DNA of 64,000 nt from an uncultured Clostridia bacterium (GCA_946498095.1 CAMMMX010000005.1:1-64000); one strand, 5' to 3'; counted from the first letter of the stretch, positions 24,787-34,666 are shown. Made by a program: numbers and translations. Notes: generated by a model not told the origin, from the letters alone.

Positions 24787-27204
24787 ATGCTGACAAAGCC
24801 TGTCATGGATAAGGATACGCTTTCCCGTCTGGTGACGGAAAAACTGGCGAAGCACTTTGACGTGAAGCCGCAGGAAGCTTCCGACAATTTGTTTTATAAA
24901 GCGCTTGCATTGGTGCTGGTTGATATCCTGCGGGAGAAGCAGAGCCGTTTTGCAGCGAAAGCAGCTGCACAGGGACAGAAACAGGTTTATTATCTCAGCA
25001 TGGAATTTTTAATGGGGCGTTCGCTGAAAAACAGCCTGTACAATCTGGGACTGGAAAATGTTGCCCGTGACGTTATGCATGGTTACGGCGTGAGCCTTGA
25101 CGCGCTGTATGAGTGCGAGCCCGACGCAGGACTTGGAAACGGGGGGCTCGGCCGGCTGGCAGCTTGCTTCCTTGATTCACTGGCAACGCTGGATATTCCG
25201 GCATCCGGATACAGTATCTGTTATGAATACGGCATTTTCAAACAGAAACTTGTTGACGGCTGGCAGAACGAGCTGCCGGACAATTGGCTGCCAGGCGGTA
25301 GCGTCTGGCTGACGCCTGCGCCGGCGCATACGGTTGACGTTCGATTTGAAGGGACAATTAAGGAGTTCTGGGATGAGAATTACCATCATGTGAGTCATGA
25401 AGGCTACCATGTGGTCAAGGCGGTACCATACGATATGTATGTGTCTGGCTTCCAGAGCGAAGGCGTTTCGCGTTTGCGGTTGTATAAAGCGGAGACGTCG
25501 GCATTTGACATGGAACGCTTCAACAATGGCGACTATGCGGGAGCATTCGGACAGATGAATACATCTGAGGCGATTTCAAAACTGCTGTACCCAAATGACA
25601 ACCACCTTGAAGGGAAGGTGCTGCGCCTCAAGCAGCAGTACTTCCTTTGTGCAGCGGCGATTGCCGATATTGTCTATCACCATATGACGGAATATCCGAC
25701 ACCAGAAAATCTGCATGAGAAGGTTGCAATTCACATCAACGATACCCATCCGACGCTTGCGATCCCTGAGCTGATGCGCGTTTTGCTCGACGACTGCGGC
25801 TATGGCTGGGACAAAGCGTGGGACATCGTTACGCATACCTTTGCCTACACCAACCATACCGTTATGAACGAGGCGCTGGAAAAATGGGACAAGGAGTTGA
25901 TGCATCGGTTACTGCCGCGTATCTATTCGATCATTCAGGAGATCGACAACCGTTACCGCCGGCGTGTCTGGGAGGAAACGGGGGATGCAGGAAAGGTAGA
26001 GCGGATGGCGGTCATTTCCGGCGGGCAGGTGCGGATGGCAAATCTTTGCGTCATAGCGTCGCAGAGCGTCAACGGTGTATCCAAGCTGCACTCCCAGATT
26101 ATCAAGGATGATCTCTTTCATGATTATTATTGCCAGGAGCCTCAAAAGTTCCATAACGTTACCAACGGTATTGCTTACAGGCGCTGGTTGTACCAGGCCA
26201 ATCCCCGGCTGACGGCGCTGGTGGAACAATGTATCGGCGACGGTTTTCTCAAAAATGCGGGCGAGCTTGCAAAGCTGCGTTCCTTTGCCGGGGATGAGGG
26301 TGTTTTGCGGGATCTGGCCGCGGTGAAACGGGCCAACAAGCAGGATCTGGCCAATTATATCTATAAAAAGCAAGGACTGAGCATCGATCCGGGTACCATA
26401 TTCGACGTACAGGTCAAACGCCTGCATGAATATAAACGGCAGCAGATGAACGCGCTGCATATCCTGACACAGTATCGTTATTTGCTGGAAAATCCTAACG
26501 CGGATTTTGTACCCAGGACATACATCTTCGCGGCGAAGGCTGCGCCAGGTTACTATATGGCGAAGAAGATTATTAAGCTCATCTGGGCGATCGGCGAAGA
26601 GATTAAGCGGCATCCGCGGATCCGAAACCTGCTGTCGATTGCCTATCTGGAGGACTATTCCGTGACGATGTCGGAGCATCTGATGCCAGCGAGCGAAATC
26701 AGCGAGCAGATCTCACTGGCGGGTACCGAGGCGTCGGGTACCGGAAATATGAAGCTGATGCTGAGCGGTGCAGTAACGCTTGGCACCCTTGATGGAGCAA
26801 ACCTAGAAATTCTCGACGCTGTGGGCGAAGAAAATTTTATCTCCTTTGGCATGACGGAGCAACAGGTCTCTCAGTTGCGGCGGCAGGGTTACCACCCAGA
26901 AGAAATATATCGCAATGATGAGGTAATCCGCGGCGCATTGGACATGATGACGTCAGGTGTGGGCGGATGCCAGTTTGAGGATGTCGCAGGGGCGTTGCGC
27001 AGTGTCGATTACTATATGGCGCTGGCAGATTTCGCGTCCTATAGCGAGGCACAGCGCCGCGCAGCAGATATCTATCGAAATCCCGGGCAGTTCAGTCGTA
27101 TGTCACTGATGAATATCGCCGGTGCGGGTATTTTTTCGGCTGACCGTGCGATTGCGGATTACGCGCGGGATATTTGGCGCCTGCCGGGAAGGACGGACGC
27201 GTAA
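24787..27204 (+). CDS. glgP: Glycogen/maltodextrin phosphorylase
   Basis: 805-residue cytoplasmic GT35 enzyme that removes glucose from alpha-1,4-glucan ends with phosphate to give glucose-1-phosphate. The length and motifs are standard: GLGNGGLGRLAACFLDSLATL near residue 115, IHINDTHPTLAIPELMR, and the pyridoxal-phosphate site EASGTGNMKLMLSGA close to residue 650 with its Lys. The ATG at 24787 after GGAGTGG is chosen; an upstream extension in frame is not conserved sequence. The GH13 gene starts three bases after its stop, so the two form one operon for storage-glucan breakdown. Confidence 0.95.
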   Translation: MLTKPVMDKDTLSRLVTEKLAKHFDVKPQEASDNLFYKALALVLVDILREKQSRFAAKAAAQGQKQVYYLSMEFLMGRSLKNSLYNLGLENVARDVMHGYGVSLDALYECEPDAGLGNGGLGRLAACFLDSLATLDIPASGYSICYEYGIFKQKLVDGWQNELPDNWLPGGSVWLTPAPAHTVDVRFEGTIKEFWDENYHHVSHEGYHVVKAVPYDMYVSGFQSEGVSRLRLYKAETSAFDMERFNNGDYAGAFGQMNTSEAISKLLYPNDNHLEGKVLRLKQQYFLCAAAIADIVYHHMTEYPTPENLHEKVAIHINDTHPTLAIPELMRVLLDDCGYGWDKAWDIVTHTFAYTNHTVMNEALEKWDKELMHRLLPRIYSIIQEIDNRYRRRVWEETGDAGKVERMAVISGGQVRMANLCVIASQSVNGVSKLHSQIIKDDLFHDYYCQEPQKFHNVTNGIAYRRWLYQANPRLTALVEQCIGDGFLKNAGELAKLRSFAGDEGVLRDLAAVKRANKQDLANYIYKKQGLSIDPGTIFDVQVKRLHEYKRQQMNALHILTQYRYLLENPNADFVPRTYIFAAKAAPGYYMAKKIIKLIWAIGEEIKRHPRIRNLLSIAYLEDYSVTMSEHLMPASEISEQISLAGTEASGTGNMKLMLSGAVTLGTLDGANLEILDAVGEENFISFGMTEQQVSQLRRQGYHPEEIYRNDEVIRGALDMMTSGVGGCQFEDVAGALRSVDYYMALADFASYSEAQRRAADIYRNPGQFSRMSLMNIAGAGIFSADRAIADYARDIWRLPGRTDA

Positions 27205-27207
27205 CAA

Positions 27208-29007
27208 ATGAAGGGCGATTTGTACCGATCGCGTAGCCGGTTCTTCAAGTCCCCGTCCGGATGTATCCGGGCGGGGGAGCATTGCCGGGTGCGCCTGTGC
27301 CTTCCGCCGGGCGAGCGCCCCGGCGAGGTGACACTTGTCCTGTTCCGGGAAGGGATGCCGGAGCATTTTGTCCCGTTGGAAGGACAGGGATGGACGCTGC
27401 GGGATGGCAGGGAAGTCTGGGAGGGCGGCTTTTCCCTGGAAGAAACCGGGTTGTATTTCTACTATTTCCGGATCGGTTACACGCAGGGTTACCGTTATGT
27501 TAAAAATGACGGTGCAGGCCGAGGAGTTTGGGAGAATGGCGATCTGTTTCAGCTGACCGTCTATGCAGCAGGTTTCGAAACGCCCCGATGGCTGGAAGGC
27601 GGCGTCATATATCAGATATTCCCCGACCGTTTTGCCAAAGAAGGAGAATGCTTGCTGCCATCCTACTGTTGGGGGCGTCATCTGCGCAATGATTGGGGCG
27701 GTACGCCAGAATGGACACCCGATGAAAAAGGGAAGTTTAACCAGGATTATTTCGGCGGCAATCTACTTGGAATCATAGAAAAGTTGGACTACCTGCAAAG
27801 TCTCTCGGTGACCTGTATCTATCTGAACCCGATTTGTGAAGCGCATGAGAACCATCGCTATACCACAGCGGACTACCTGCGGGTGGATCCGCTGCTCGGG
27901 ACACAGGAGGATTTCCGCGCACTTTGCGTACAGGCGCACCAGCACGGGATACGTATCATTCTTGATGGAGTCTTCAACCATACCGGAGCCGACAGCGTCT
28001 ACTTCAACCGGGAAGGACGTTATTCTGTCGAAGGTGCATATCAGTCGAGGCATAGTCCGTATTATCCCTGGTATTCCTTTACCCGCTATCCCGACGAATA
28101 TGCCTGCTGGTGGGGGATTACTACGGTACCCAGTATCCGCAGGGATTGCACAACGTTCCAGGACTTCATCTGTGGGGAGGGCGGAGTCTTGGACTTTTGG
28201 CTCTCCCTTGGTGCGGACGGCGTTCGTATCGATGTCGCGGACGAGCTTTCCGACGAGTTCTTGGACCGTATCCGTGAGCGGGTAAAGGCACATGGGGACT
28301 GTCTGGTGCTGGGCGAAGTCTGGGAGGATGCATCCAACAAGGTTAGCTATGGGCAGAGGCGACGTTACCTACAGGGAGCTCAGCTTGACAGCGTGATGAA
28401 TTACCCCTTTCGTGACGCTGTGTTTCGTTATGTCAGGGAACGGGAAGTAACGGCCTTACGGGAATCTGTAGAAGAAATATTGGAGAACTATCCTCCCGCC
28501 GTTGTCCGCACGCTTATGAACCCGCTTTCCACCCATGATACGGTTCGGGCATTGACACGATTGGGTGATGCGGTTCAGCCTGGGATGCCCAAGGAAGCCC
28601 AAGCGGTACAGCGCCTGTACGATAATGCTTATTGTCGGGCAAGGGCGCTTTTCCTGATGGCATGTTGTGTACAGTACGTCTTGCCCGGCGTTCCCAGCAT
28701 CTATTATGGCGATGAGGCGGGGCTACAGGGGGGCGAGGATCCACTCAACCGGGCCTGCTATCCCTGGGGACATGAGGATGAACGGATTCTGGACGCCATA
28801 CGAGTCCTCGGCGAATGGCGTCGTAGTAACCGGGAGGTGTTCGCGCAGGGGGACTGTCACATACATGCACAGCGCGGGGGAATGGTCATCCGGCGCGCGT
28901 ATGGGTCCAAGCGCGTTTACCTTTTCGTACGGAAAGATAGCGCTGTTATTGCGTCGGCTTGCAAGGACAACGGAGGGCGGACAGTGCGTCGACGGAAAAT
29001 CATGTAA
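27208..29007 (+). CDS. GH13 alpha-amylase family enzyme (neopullulanase-like)
   Basis: 599-residue cytoplasmic enzyme. An N-terminal beta-domain (about 1-120) is followed by GGVIYQIFPDRF and the GH13 barrel. Catalytic residues are Asp342 in DGVRIDVADE, Glu370 in LGEVWED and Asp444 in STHDTV; conserved DGVFNHTG is present. The N-terminal domain and PDRF opening fit the neopullulanase/cyclomaltodextrinase/glucan debranching group. Coupled to glgP, it would act on branched or short alpha-glucans that phosphorylase leaves. The C-terminal domain is short and ends in a basic tail. Confidence 0.88.
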   Translation: MKGDLYRSRSRFFKSPSGCIRAGEHCRVRLCLPPGERPGEVTLVLFREGMPEHFVPLEGQGWTLRDGREVWEGGFSLEETGLYFYYFRIGYTQGYRYVKNDGAGRGVWENGDLFQLTVYAAGFETPRWLEGGVIYQIFPDRFAKEGECLLPSYCWGRHLRNDWGGTPEWTPDEKGKFNQDYFGGNLLGIIEKLDYLQSLSVTCIYLNPICEAHENHRYTTADYLRVDPLLGTQEDFRALCVQAHQHGIRIILDGVFNHTGADSVYFNREGRYSVEGAYQSRHSPYYPWYSFTRYPDEYACWWGITTVPSIRRDCTTFQDFICGEGGVLDFWLSLGADGVRIDVADELSDEFLDRIRERVKAHGDCLVLGEVWEDASNKVSYGQRRRYLQGAQLDSVMNYPFRDAVFRYVREREVTALRESVEEILENYPPAVVRTLMNPLSTHDTVRALTRLGDAVQPGMPKEAQAVQRLYDNAYCRARALFLMACCVQYVLPGVPSIYYGDEAGLQGGEDPLNRACYPWGHEDERILDAIRVLGEWRRSNREVFAQGDCHIHAQRGGMVIRRAYGSKRVYLFVRKDSAVIASACKDNGGRTVRRRKIM

Positions 29008-29014
29008 CGCTGAT

Positions 29015-29046
29015 CCCGCTGCTGAAGATTCTGTTTCAGTGGCGGG
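29015..29046 (+). terminator. Terminator of the glgP operon
   Basis: CCCGC..CTGAA pairs with TTCAG..GCGGG with a two-base internal mismatch, followed by GTTTGTG. It is moderate in strength. Confidence 0.6.
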
Positions 29047-29161
29047 GTTTGTGTATTAATCGGATGAACTTTTTGATAAAATGTCGAAAATATATAAATA
29101 ATACATATAATAGAAACAAATAAGTATATATTTTTCTGAAAAGTTGCTATATAATGAGGTC

Positions 29162-29290
29162 ATTATCATGGGTAGAGGATTTCCGTATTGCCGTGCGAGA
29201 ATTCTCCACAGGGAAACGACCAGTTTCTTACCGATGATATAAATATGAGAACAGAGAAGGACCTGCTGCCGCAGGTCCTTCTCTGTTTTG
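29162..29290 (+). ncRNA. Candidate structured RNA with its own terminator
   Basis: A TG-extended -10 (TATAAT 29150-29155) is followed by about 90 bases that can close on themselves: ATCAT-N-GGTA at about 29165-29174 pairs with TACC-N-ATGAT at about 29230-29239. Inside, TTTCC pairs with GGAAA around a GAGAATTCTC hairpin. A strong terminator follows at 29251-29286. No coding frame with a ribosome site lies between. It could be a small RNA or a riboswitch-like attenuator, but no known consensus fits. Confidence 0.35.
29251..29286 (+). terminator. Orphan intrinsic terminator
   Basis: ACAGAGAAGGACCTGC pairs perfectly with GCAGGTCCTTCTCTGT across a four-base loop, followed by TTTT. The nearest upstream gene ends 244 bases earlier and already has its own hairpin. 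Confidence 0.88.
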
Positions 29291-29511
29291 GGCATATTAT
29301 TTTTCCAAATTATAACTGACATCCGCAATGCTGGCTGTATACGGACGGCATGGGGTGGATTGTGAAGTGTGGGGTGGCGATCTAACATGTTTTTTCTATT
29401 TTGAATATGAGAATGTGGATTCACACGTGAAATTTGTGAAAAAATTATAATATACACATTAATTATAGTACACAAACAAACAATTAAATTGTATTTTGTT
29501 TATAAAAAACA

Positions 29512-29539
29512 TAGATGTTTCATATAAAAATGATAAACT
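29512..29539 (+). promoter_or_regulatory. Promoter of binding-protein copy 1
   Basis: TAGATG (29512-29517), 16 bases, TAAACT (29534-29539), with TG before the -10. It shares the TAGA-type -35 with the other copies but has one base less spacing. Confidence 0.5.
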
Positions 29540-29611
29540 GAACTTTTGCGAAGGAAAATAATACAGCGTTTTAGGTGTTGAATTTTTACAAAATTTTAAG
29601 GAGGGAATATC

Positions 29612-30965
29612 ATGAAATTTGTGAGAACAGGGACGTTAGTAATGTTGTCGGCAGCTATGCTACTGAGCATGGTGTCCTGCGACACAGACGGTGGGAGTTC
29701 TTCTTCCAATACTGCGTCGATTTCGACTGCATCCGATATCAAGCTGACCAACAAACAGGTTAAATTTATGGCGCACTGGAATATGAATCCGAAGGAGGGG
29801 GATGAAAAAAGTCCTGAATTACAGTTGTTTGAAGAGAAATACGGCGGTGAAATTGTTGATGTTCCGGTTACTGTGTACGAGGAACTGCACGAGAATGTGA
29901 TGACGGCTGCAATGAGCGACGATTGTCCTGTACTGGGATCAGCTGGTGCTGAAAGGCTTTCAAAGTGGGCTATATAGAAAAATAGACGATTTAGTTGATT
30001 TAAACGGGGCAGGGTGGAGTAAGATCAAACCCTTGCTGGATATATTAACATATCTTGGCAAGTATTATGTACCGGCTTCTGCGATTTCTGACGGCGGTGT
30101 ATTAGTGTACAATCGTAATACGGTTTCTGAGTATAATCTGGAGGATCCGCGCGAACTGTTTCGCAGAGGAGAATGGACATGGGACAAAATGCTGGAGATG
30201 ATAAAGGCTTTTTCTGATCCAGACGACAAAGAGGGAGGAAAATTTGGTCGCTATGGCGTTGATGGATGGAATTCATGCAATGTCATGCATACAACGTGTG
30301 GCAAGCCCTTTGTTTCGTATGAAAACGGTAAATTAGTGAGCAATCTGAATCATCCTGTAATCGAACGAGTGATGAATTTTCAGAATACATGTTATCAGGC
30401 AAACGTAATTTTTCCGAAGCTTGAGAACGACGATCAGCCGAATTTTAGCCGGGTGGCGTCTGGCATGACGTTGTTTATCGACAGCAGTACGTCGGATTTC
30501 AGAGCATTTACTTCGGGAGCATATGCTATGGGGGAGGATGCCAGTTATGTGCCTTAGCCGAAAGATGAATCAGCAGATGCGTATTACCGAACTATAAATA
30601 TCAATCTGTATACTTACATGATGTTTGGCGGCGCAAAGAATCTGGACGGTGTGCGTGCTTGGCAGGATTGCTGTATAAGCGTCAATCAGGATGAAGCTTA
30701 CAAAGAGCAAAATGAAGAGCGTCTTCGCGATCCGCAAAGCGGAATGGGCATGAGCCAGGACGATATCGACTTTTATGATGAAATTACAGACTTAACGACA
30801 TTCAAGCCTGTAGTAGATTGGAGTATGGGGCTGGGTGTCAGCGGCGTCAACGGAAGTGATATGTCCGCGCAAGTTTGGCGCAACGGTTTGCCCTGGGCAA
30901 CTGTCAGAGAACAGTTTCTACCACGTTTCAATAACGCGATAGAAGATATTAACGAAACCATGTAA
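29612..30965 (+). pseudogene. Sugar-binding lipoprotein copy 1, decayed
   Basis: It begins like the intact copies: strong AAGGAGGG site, signal peptide and lipobox LSMVSC, followed by a Ser/Thr linker. Two lesions break it. At about 29930/29931 some 11 bases are missing compared with the paralogues (DDCPDLTVYW becomes DDCP-YW), shifting the frame. At 30555-30557 a TAG stands where the intact copies have the Trp of VPWPRD. Downstream of both lesions the paralogous sequence continues to a normal stop at 30965 (…ATVREQFLPRFNNAIEDINETM). The fragments are unlikely to be functional. Confidence 0.88.
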
Positions 30966-31142
30966 ATTGAATCGAATGACCAAAGATTGCTATTGTTATT
31001 AAAACAGAAGGAGATTAAAAATATTATACTAAGTGTAACGTTTCGACAAGATAAGATACTAAAAGTTAATATAATAAATGTTAGACATATAAATTGTTGA
31101 TAAGTAACAAATGATAATAGCTATTTTTGTTGAATAATTCAG

Positions 31143-31171
31143 TAGATATAAACCGAAAAACATGATATACT
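31143..31171 (+). promoter_or_regulatory. Promoter of binding-protein copy 2
   Basis: TAGATA (31143-31148), 17 bases, TATACT (31166-31171), with TG before the -10. The -35 is far from TTGACA and is shared across the array. Confidence 0.6.
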
Positions 31172-31207
31172 GATAGTGGTATAAATCAGTAGTGTGTGTC
31201 AGTATTT

Positions 31208-31224
31208 TGTAAAACGATTAACGG
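31208..31224 (+). promoter_or_regulatory. Operator-like element in leader of copy 2
   Basis: TGTAAAACGATTAACGG about 40 bases after the -10. It is nearly identical to an element at the same place in copy 3 while surrounding leader bases differ. It resembles LacI-family half sites but is not a clean cre. Confidence 0.4.
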
Positions 31225-31246
31225 AGTTATAAGGAGGAACGTTTAG

Positions 31247-32611
31247 ATGAAATTTGTGAAAACAGGGACCTTGACGCTACTGTCGGCCGCAATGTTGCTA
31301 AGCTTGGTTTCTTGCGGAGGGGGGGGATCTACTAGTACGTCATCTGACGGTGGTTCTGATTCCACTTCGTCTGAGCTTGTGTTGGAAAACAAGCAGCTCA
31401 AGTTTATGGCACACTGGAACATGAATCCTGCAGAAGGAGTTGAAGACCGTCCTGAATTGAAAATGTTTAAGGAAAAATATGGCGGAGAAGTCATCGATAT
31501 CCCTGTTACTTGGGATGAGCGGCTGGACGCGATCATGACGGCCGCGATGAGTGATGATTGTCCGGATATCACCTGTTATTGGTCGGAACTGGCGCCAAAA
31601 GGCTTCAGCAACGGCCTGTACAGGGAAATCGACGACCTGATAGATCTCAATGGCGCTGGCTGGAAGGATCTGAGGCCTGTTCTGGATCTGTATATGTATA
31701 ACGGCAAGCATTATCTTCCGACGCCGGTTGCTACCGATGGCGGTGTTTTGATTTACAATAAGGATACCATCAAGAAGTACAACCTGGAGGATCCGCGTCA
31801 GTTGTACCGCGACGGCAAATGGACTTGGGACAAGATGCTGGAAATGATGGTTGCCTTTACCGACCCGAATGATACTCAGGGCGGCCAGTTTGGTCGTTAC
31901 GGTATTGATGGCTGGAGCTGCGGCTACAACTTGCATCTGACCTGCGGAGTGCCGTTCGTCAGCTTAAGCAGTGACGGCAAGTTGGTGAGCAACCTGGAGG
32001 ATCCGGCGGTTGAGCGCGCGATGAACTTCGTAAGTGAGATGAGCAAGGCCGGCGTCAGATTCCCGAGAGAGGAGAACGGGTACAACATCGACCTTGGCCG
32101 TGTCGCTACCGGTATGTTGCTGTTCGCCGATACCGGTATGTGGGATTACGGCAACTATGTTTATAAAAACTACCAGATGGGCGAGGCGGCGTCGTTTGTG
32201 CCGTGGCCGAGAGATCCGGGCGCGGATAAATATTACCGGGCAGCAGGCACGGATCCGCACATGGTGTTCGGTGGTTCCAAGAACCTGGACGCAGTCCGCG
32301 CTTGGCAGGATTGCCGTATTCTCGTCAATCAGGATCCGGAGATCAAGAAAGAAACCGAAGCCGTCTATATGGATAAGGAAAGCCCGGACGGATACGGTAT
32401 GACACAGGAAGACGTTGATTTCTATTACGAGATGACTGATTTAAGCACGTATACCCCTATCGTTGACTGGAGCAATGGCTTGGGAGTGGAAGGCGTCAGC
32501 GGCGGCAATGTTGCAGGTGAAGTTTGGGAGCAGGGTACTCCCTGGGCAACAGTCCGCGAAAAATACAAACCCATGTTTGATGATGCGATTGCCGCCATTA
32601 ACGAGGGGTAA
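31247..32611 (+). CDS. Carbohydrate ABC transporter substrate-binding lipoprotein, copy 2
   Basis: 454 residues. Signal peptide with lipobox LSLVSC (Cys at about 24), a Gly/Ser/Thr linker to about residue 45, then a type-1 extracellular solute-binding fold. Typical parts are MAHWNMNP at the start of the domain, YNKDTIKKYNLEDPRQLYRDGKWTWDKMLEMM, and FADTGMWDY. It would be tethered outside the membrane and hand oligosaccharides to a CUT1-type permease, which is not in this window. It shares two near-identical DNA patches with copy 5 (89 bases at 32015-32103, and about 129 bases near the 3' end). Confidence 0.9.
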   Translation: MKFVKTGTLTLLSAAMLLSLVSCGGGGSTSTSSDGGSDSTSSELVLENKQLKFMAHWNMNPAEGVEDRPELKMFKEKYGGEVIDIPVTWDERLDAIMTAAMSDDCPDITCYWSELAPKGFSNGLYREIDDLIDLNGAGWKDLRPVLDLYMYNGKHYLPTPVATDGGVLIYNKDTIKKYNLEDPRQLYRDGKWTWDKMLEMMVAFTDPNDTQGGQFGRYGIDGWSCGYNLHLTCGVPFVSLSSDGKLVSNLEDPAVERAMNFVSEMSKAGVRFPREENGYNIDLGRVATGMLLFADTGMWDYGNYVYKNYQMGEAASFVPWPRDPGADKYYRAAGTDPHMVFGGSKNLDAVRAWQDCRILVNQDPEIKKETEAVYMDKESPDGYGMTQEDVDFYYEMTDLSTYTPIVDWSNGLGVEGVSGGNVAGEVWEQGTPWATVREKYKPMFDDAIAAINEG

Positions 32612-32714
32612 ACCCACTTCCGCTATTGTTACATTTTTTCAATCAGAGAGTTGTTGTGAGGGACTCCCATATTTGATGACACGGTAAAGGGACAGCTCAT
32701 CATGTGGGGGAGAA

Positions 32715-32761
32715 AATAAAGGAAGGCGAGAGAAGTTGAATCCTCTTGCCCCTCCTTTATT
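32715..32761 (+). terminator. Possible terminator after copy 2
   Basis: AATAAAGGA (32715-32723) pairs with TCCTTTATT (32753-32761), with further pairing AGAG/CTCT inside. The stem is imperfect. The bases 32612-32714 and 32762-32970 hold no gene that I can see. Confidence 0.5.
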
Positions 32762-32970
32762 GCTTGGTATCCAAAAATCCCAGTTGTGCGGGATTACGAA
32801 GCTTCAGATCAAGTTTTACTCTTACGGAGGTGAAAACTGTAGAGGATAAAAGTCACAAAGCATAACGTTTCGACTACATAAAATCACGAAAAATTAATAT
32901 AAAAAATATTATTCATATAAATTATTTATTATTGACAAACAAGAATAATGAAATTCATTTAATATTACAG

Positions 32971-32999
32971 TAGATACGTGTTGCTGAATGTGATATACT
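32971..32999 (+). promoter_or_regulatory. Promoter of binding-protein copy 3
   Basis: TAGATA (32971-32976), 17 bases, TATACT (32994-32999), TG-extended. The CAG before TAGATA and the TGATATACTGA block match copy 2. Confidence 0.6.
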
Positions 33000-33035
33000 G
33001 AATACTGCAAAAAATCGATTCGATATGACGATATT

Positions 33036-33052
33036 TGCAAAACGATTAACGG
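33036..33052 (+). promoter_or_regulatory. Operator-like element in leader of copy 3
   Basis: TGCAAAACGATTAACGG, differing in one base from the element in front of copy 2, at a similar distance after the -10. Confidence 0.4.
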
Positions 33053-33077
33053 GGAAATATGAAGGAGGAACAATTTC

Positions 33078-34433
33078 ATGAAGTTCTGGAGAACAGGGAT
33101 CCTGTCCGTGCTGTCAGCAGCGATGCTGTTGAGTATGGTATCCTGCGGGATGGACGGCGGAGGTTCTTCGTCCGATACCGTTTCTGAGTCGACTTCGTCC
33201 GAACTCACGCTGGAGAACAAGCAGGTCAAATTCATGGCGCACTGGCCGATGAATCCGGCCGAAGGAGAGGAAGACAGACCCGAGCTCAAGCTGTTCAAGG
33301 AAAAATACGGCGGCGAAGTTGTTGACGTACCGGTTACCTGGGAGGAACGCTTGGATGCAGTTATGACGGCTGCAATGAGCGACGATTGTCCAGATTTGAC
33401 GGTTTATTGGGCGGAACTGATGCCCAAGGGGTATACCAATGGACTGTACAGGGAGATCGATGATCTGATTGACCTGAATGGACCAGGATGGAAAGATCTT
33501 AAGCCGCTGCTCGATCTGTACATGTACAACGGCAAGCATTACCTGCCTTCGCCAACGGTCACGGACAGCGGTGTGTTGATCTACAATGAGGATATGATCG
33601 AACAATATAACCTTGATGATCCGAGGGAACTGTATCGGGAAGGCAAATGGACCTGGGATGCGATGCTAGAAATGATGAAAGAGTTTTCCGATCCCAATGC
33701 TCTGCAAGGGGATAAGTTCGGACGTTACGGAATTGACGGGTACAGTGTTGCTTACGGGCTTACCTTTGCTTGCGGCGTGCCTTTCGTTTCCTTAGAAGAT
33801 GGTAAGTTGAAAAATAATATCATGGATCCGGCTATTGAACGTGCGATGAACTTTGTCCAGGAGATTGCAAAGGCGGGTGTTGTGTTCCCGATGGAACAAA
33901 ATGATTGGAAAACCGATCCTACCCGTGTTGCCAGCGGAAAGATCCTGTTTGAATACACCGGTATGTGGGATTTTCCCAATTATGTTTACGGCAGCTACAA
34001 GATGGGGGACAAGGCCAGCTTCGTACCGATCCCGCGGGATCCTGATGCCGATGCTTACTACCGTGGGGCAGGCGGAGACGCGCACATGGTATTCGGCGCT
34101 GCGAAAAACCTTGACGGCGTACGTGCCTGGCAGGAATGCCGCATGCTGGTCAACCATGATCCGGAATACAAAAAGGAAAATGAAGCATTGATGATGGACC
34201 AAGAGAAAGGTTCCGGGATGACACAGGAGGATGTGGATTTTTATAACGAAATTACCGATATGAGCACCTTTAAACCAATCCTGGACTGGAGCGGCGGATT
34301 GAACGTTGATGGTGTCAGCGGTACCAGCGCGACAGCGGATGTTTGGTGGGAAGCAACACCTTGGGCGACAGTACGAGAAGAGTTCAAACCGATGTTTGAT
34401 AATGCTATACAGGCGATAAACGATTCACTGTAA
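33078..34433 (+). CDS. Carbohydrate ABC transporter substrate-binding lipoprotein, copy 3
   Basis: 451 residues, same plan as copy 2: lipobox LSMVSC, acidic/Ser linker, then the family-1 binding fold. Sequence choices at likely pocket positions differ from copies 2, 5 and 6: MAHWPMNP instead of MAHWNMNP, LTFACGVPF instead of LHLTCGVPF, FVPIPRDP instead of FVPWPRDP. This suggests a different ligand or affinity, which is an inference. It has a GAAGGAGGAAC ribosome site, its own promoter and a terminator. Confidence 0.9.
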   Translation: MKFWRTGILSVLSAAMLLSMVSCGMDGGGSSSDTVSESTSSELTLENKQVKFMAHWPMNPAEGEEDRPELKLFKEKYGGEVVDVPVTWEERLDAVMTAAMSDDCPDLTVYWAELMPKGYTNGLYREIDDLIDLNGPGWKDLKPLLDLYMYNGKHYLPSPTVTDSGVLIYNEDMIEQYNLDDPRELYREGKWTWDAMLEMMKEFSDPNALQGDKFGRYGIDGYSVAYGLTFACGVPFVSLEDGKLKNNIMDPAIERAMNFVQEIAKAGVVFPMEQNDWKTDPTRVASGKILFEYTGMWDFPNYVYGSYKMGDKASFVPIPRDPDADAYYRGAGGDAHMVFGAAKNLDGVRAWQECRMLVNHDPEYKKENEALMMDQEKGSGMTQEDVDFYNEITDMSTFKPILDWSGGLNVDGVSGTSATADVWWEATPWATVREEFKPMFDNAIQAINDSL

Positions 34434-34438
34434 TTCAT

Positions 34439-34461
34439 CCCCCGACCGAATAGGTCGGGGG
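34439..34461 (+). terminator. Terminator after copy 3
   Basis: CCCCCGACC pairs with GGTCGGGGG around a 5-base loop, followed by TTAATTATTTTTT. Confidence 0.85.
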
Positions 34462-34565
34462 TTAATTATTTTTTCATGCCGTATTCGTGGGGAGAAAAAC
34501 AGAATGATGTATAAAATGAACAGTTAATATCTAGATCAAAAGAGAAATATTATCATTAATATGTA

Positions 34566-34594
34566 TGGAAAGTAAAGGAAATTTGTGATATGAT
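34566..34594 (+). promoter_or_regulatory. Promoter of binding-protein copy 4
   Basis: TGGAAA (34566-34571), 17 bases, TATGAT (34589-34594), TG-extended. This is the one copy whose -35 does not read TAGA. Confidence 0.45.
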
Positions 34595-34666
34595 TGAGCT
34601 GTGCAAATGGAAAAAATGTACAAGATAAAACGCAGATATTCCAGTTCTGCGCGAGGAGGGTAAAAT

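Noticed and set aside
29162-29250. Resemblance to a c-di-GMP-I riboswitch (CACAGGG and TTACCGATG pieces)
   Set aside because: The two pieces are only about 30 bases apart and the central helices and conserved GNRA/receptor parts are missing.
31211-31224. Reading AAAACGATTAACGG as a CcpA cre site
   Set aside because: Spacing is off by one base from the cre consensus and it is not palindromic; kept only as an unnamed operator-like element.
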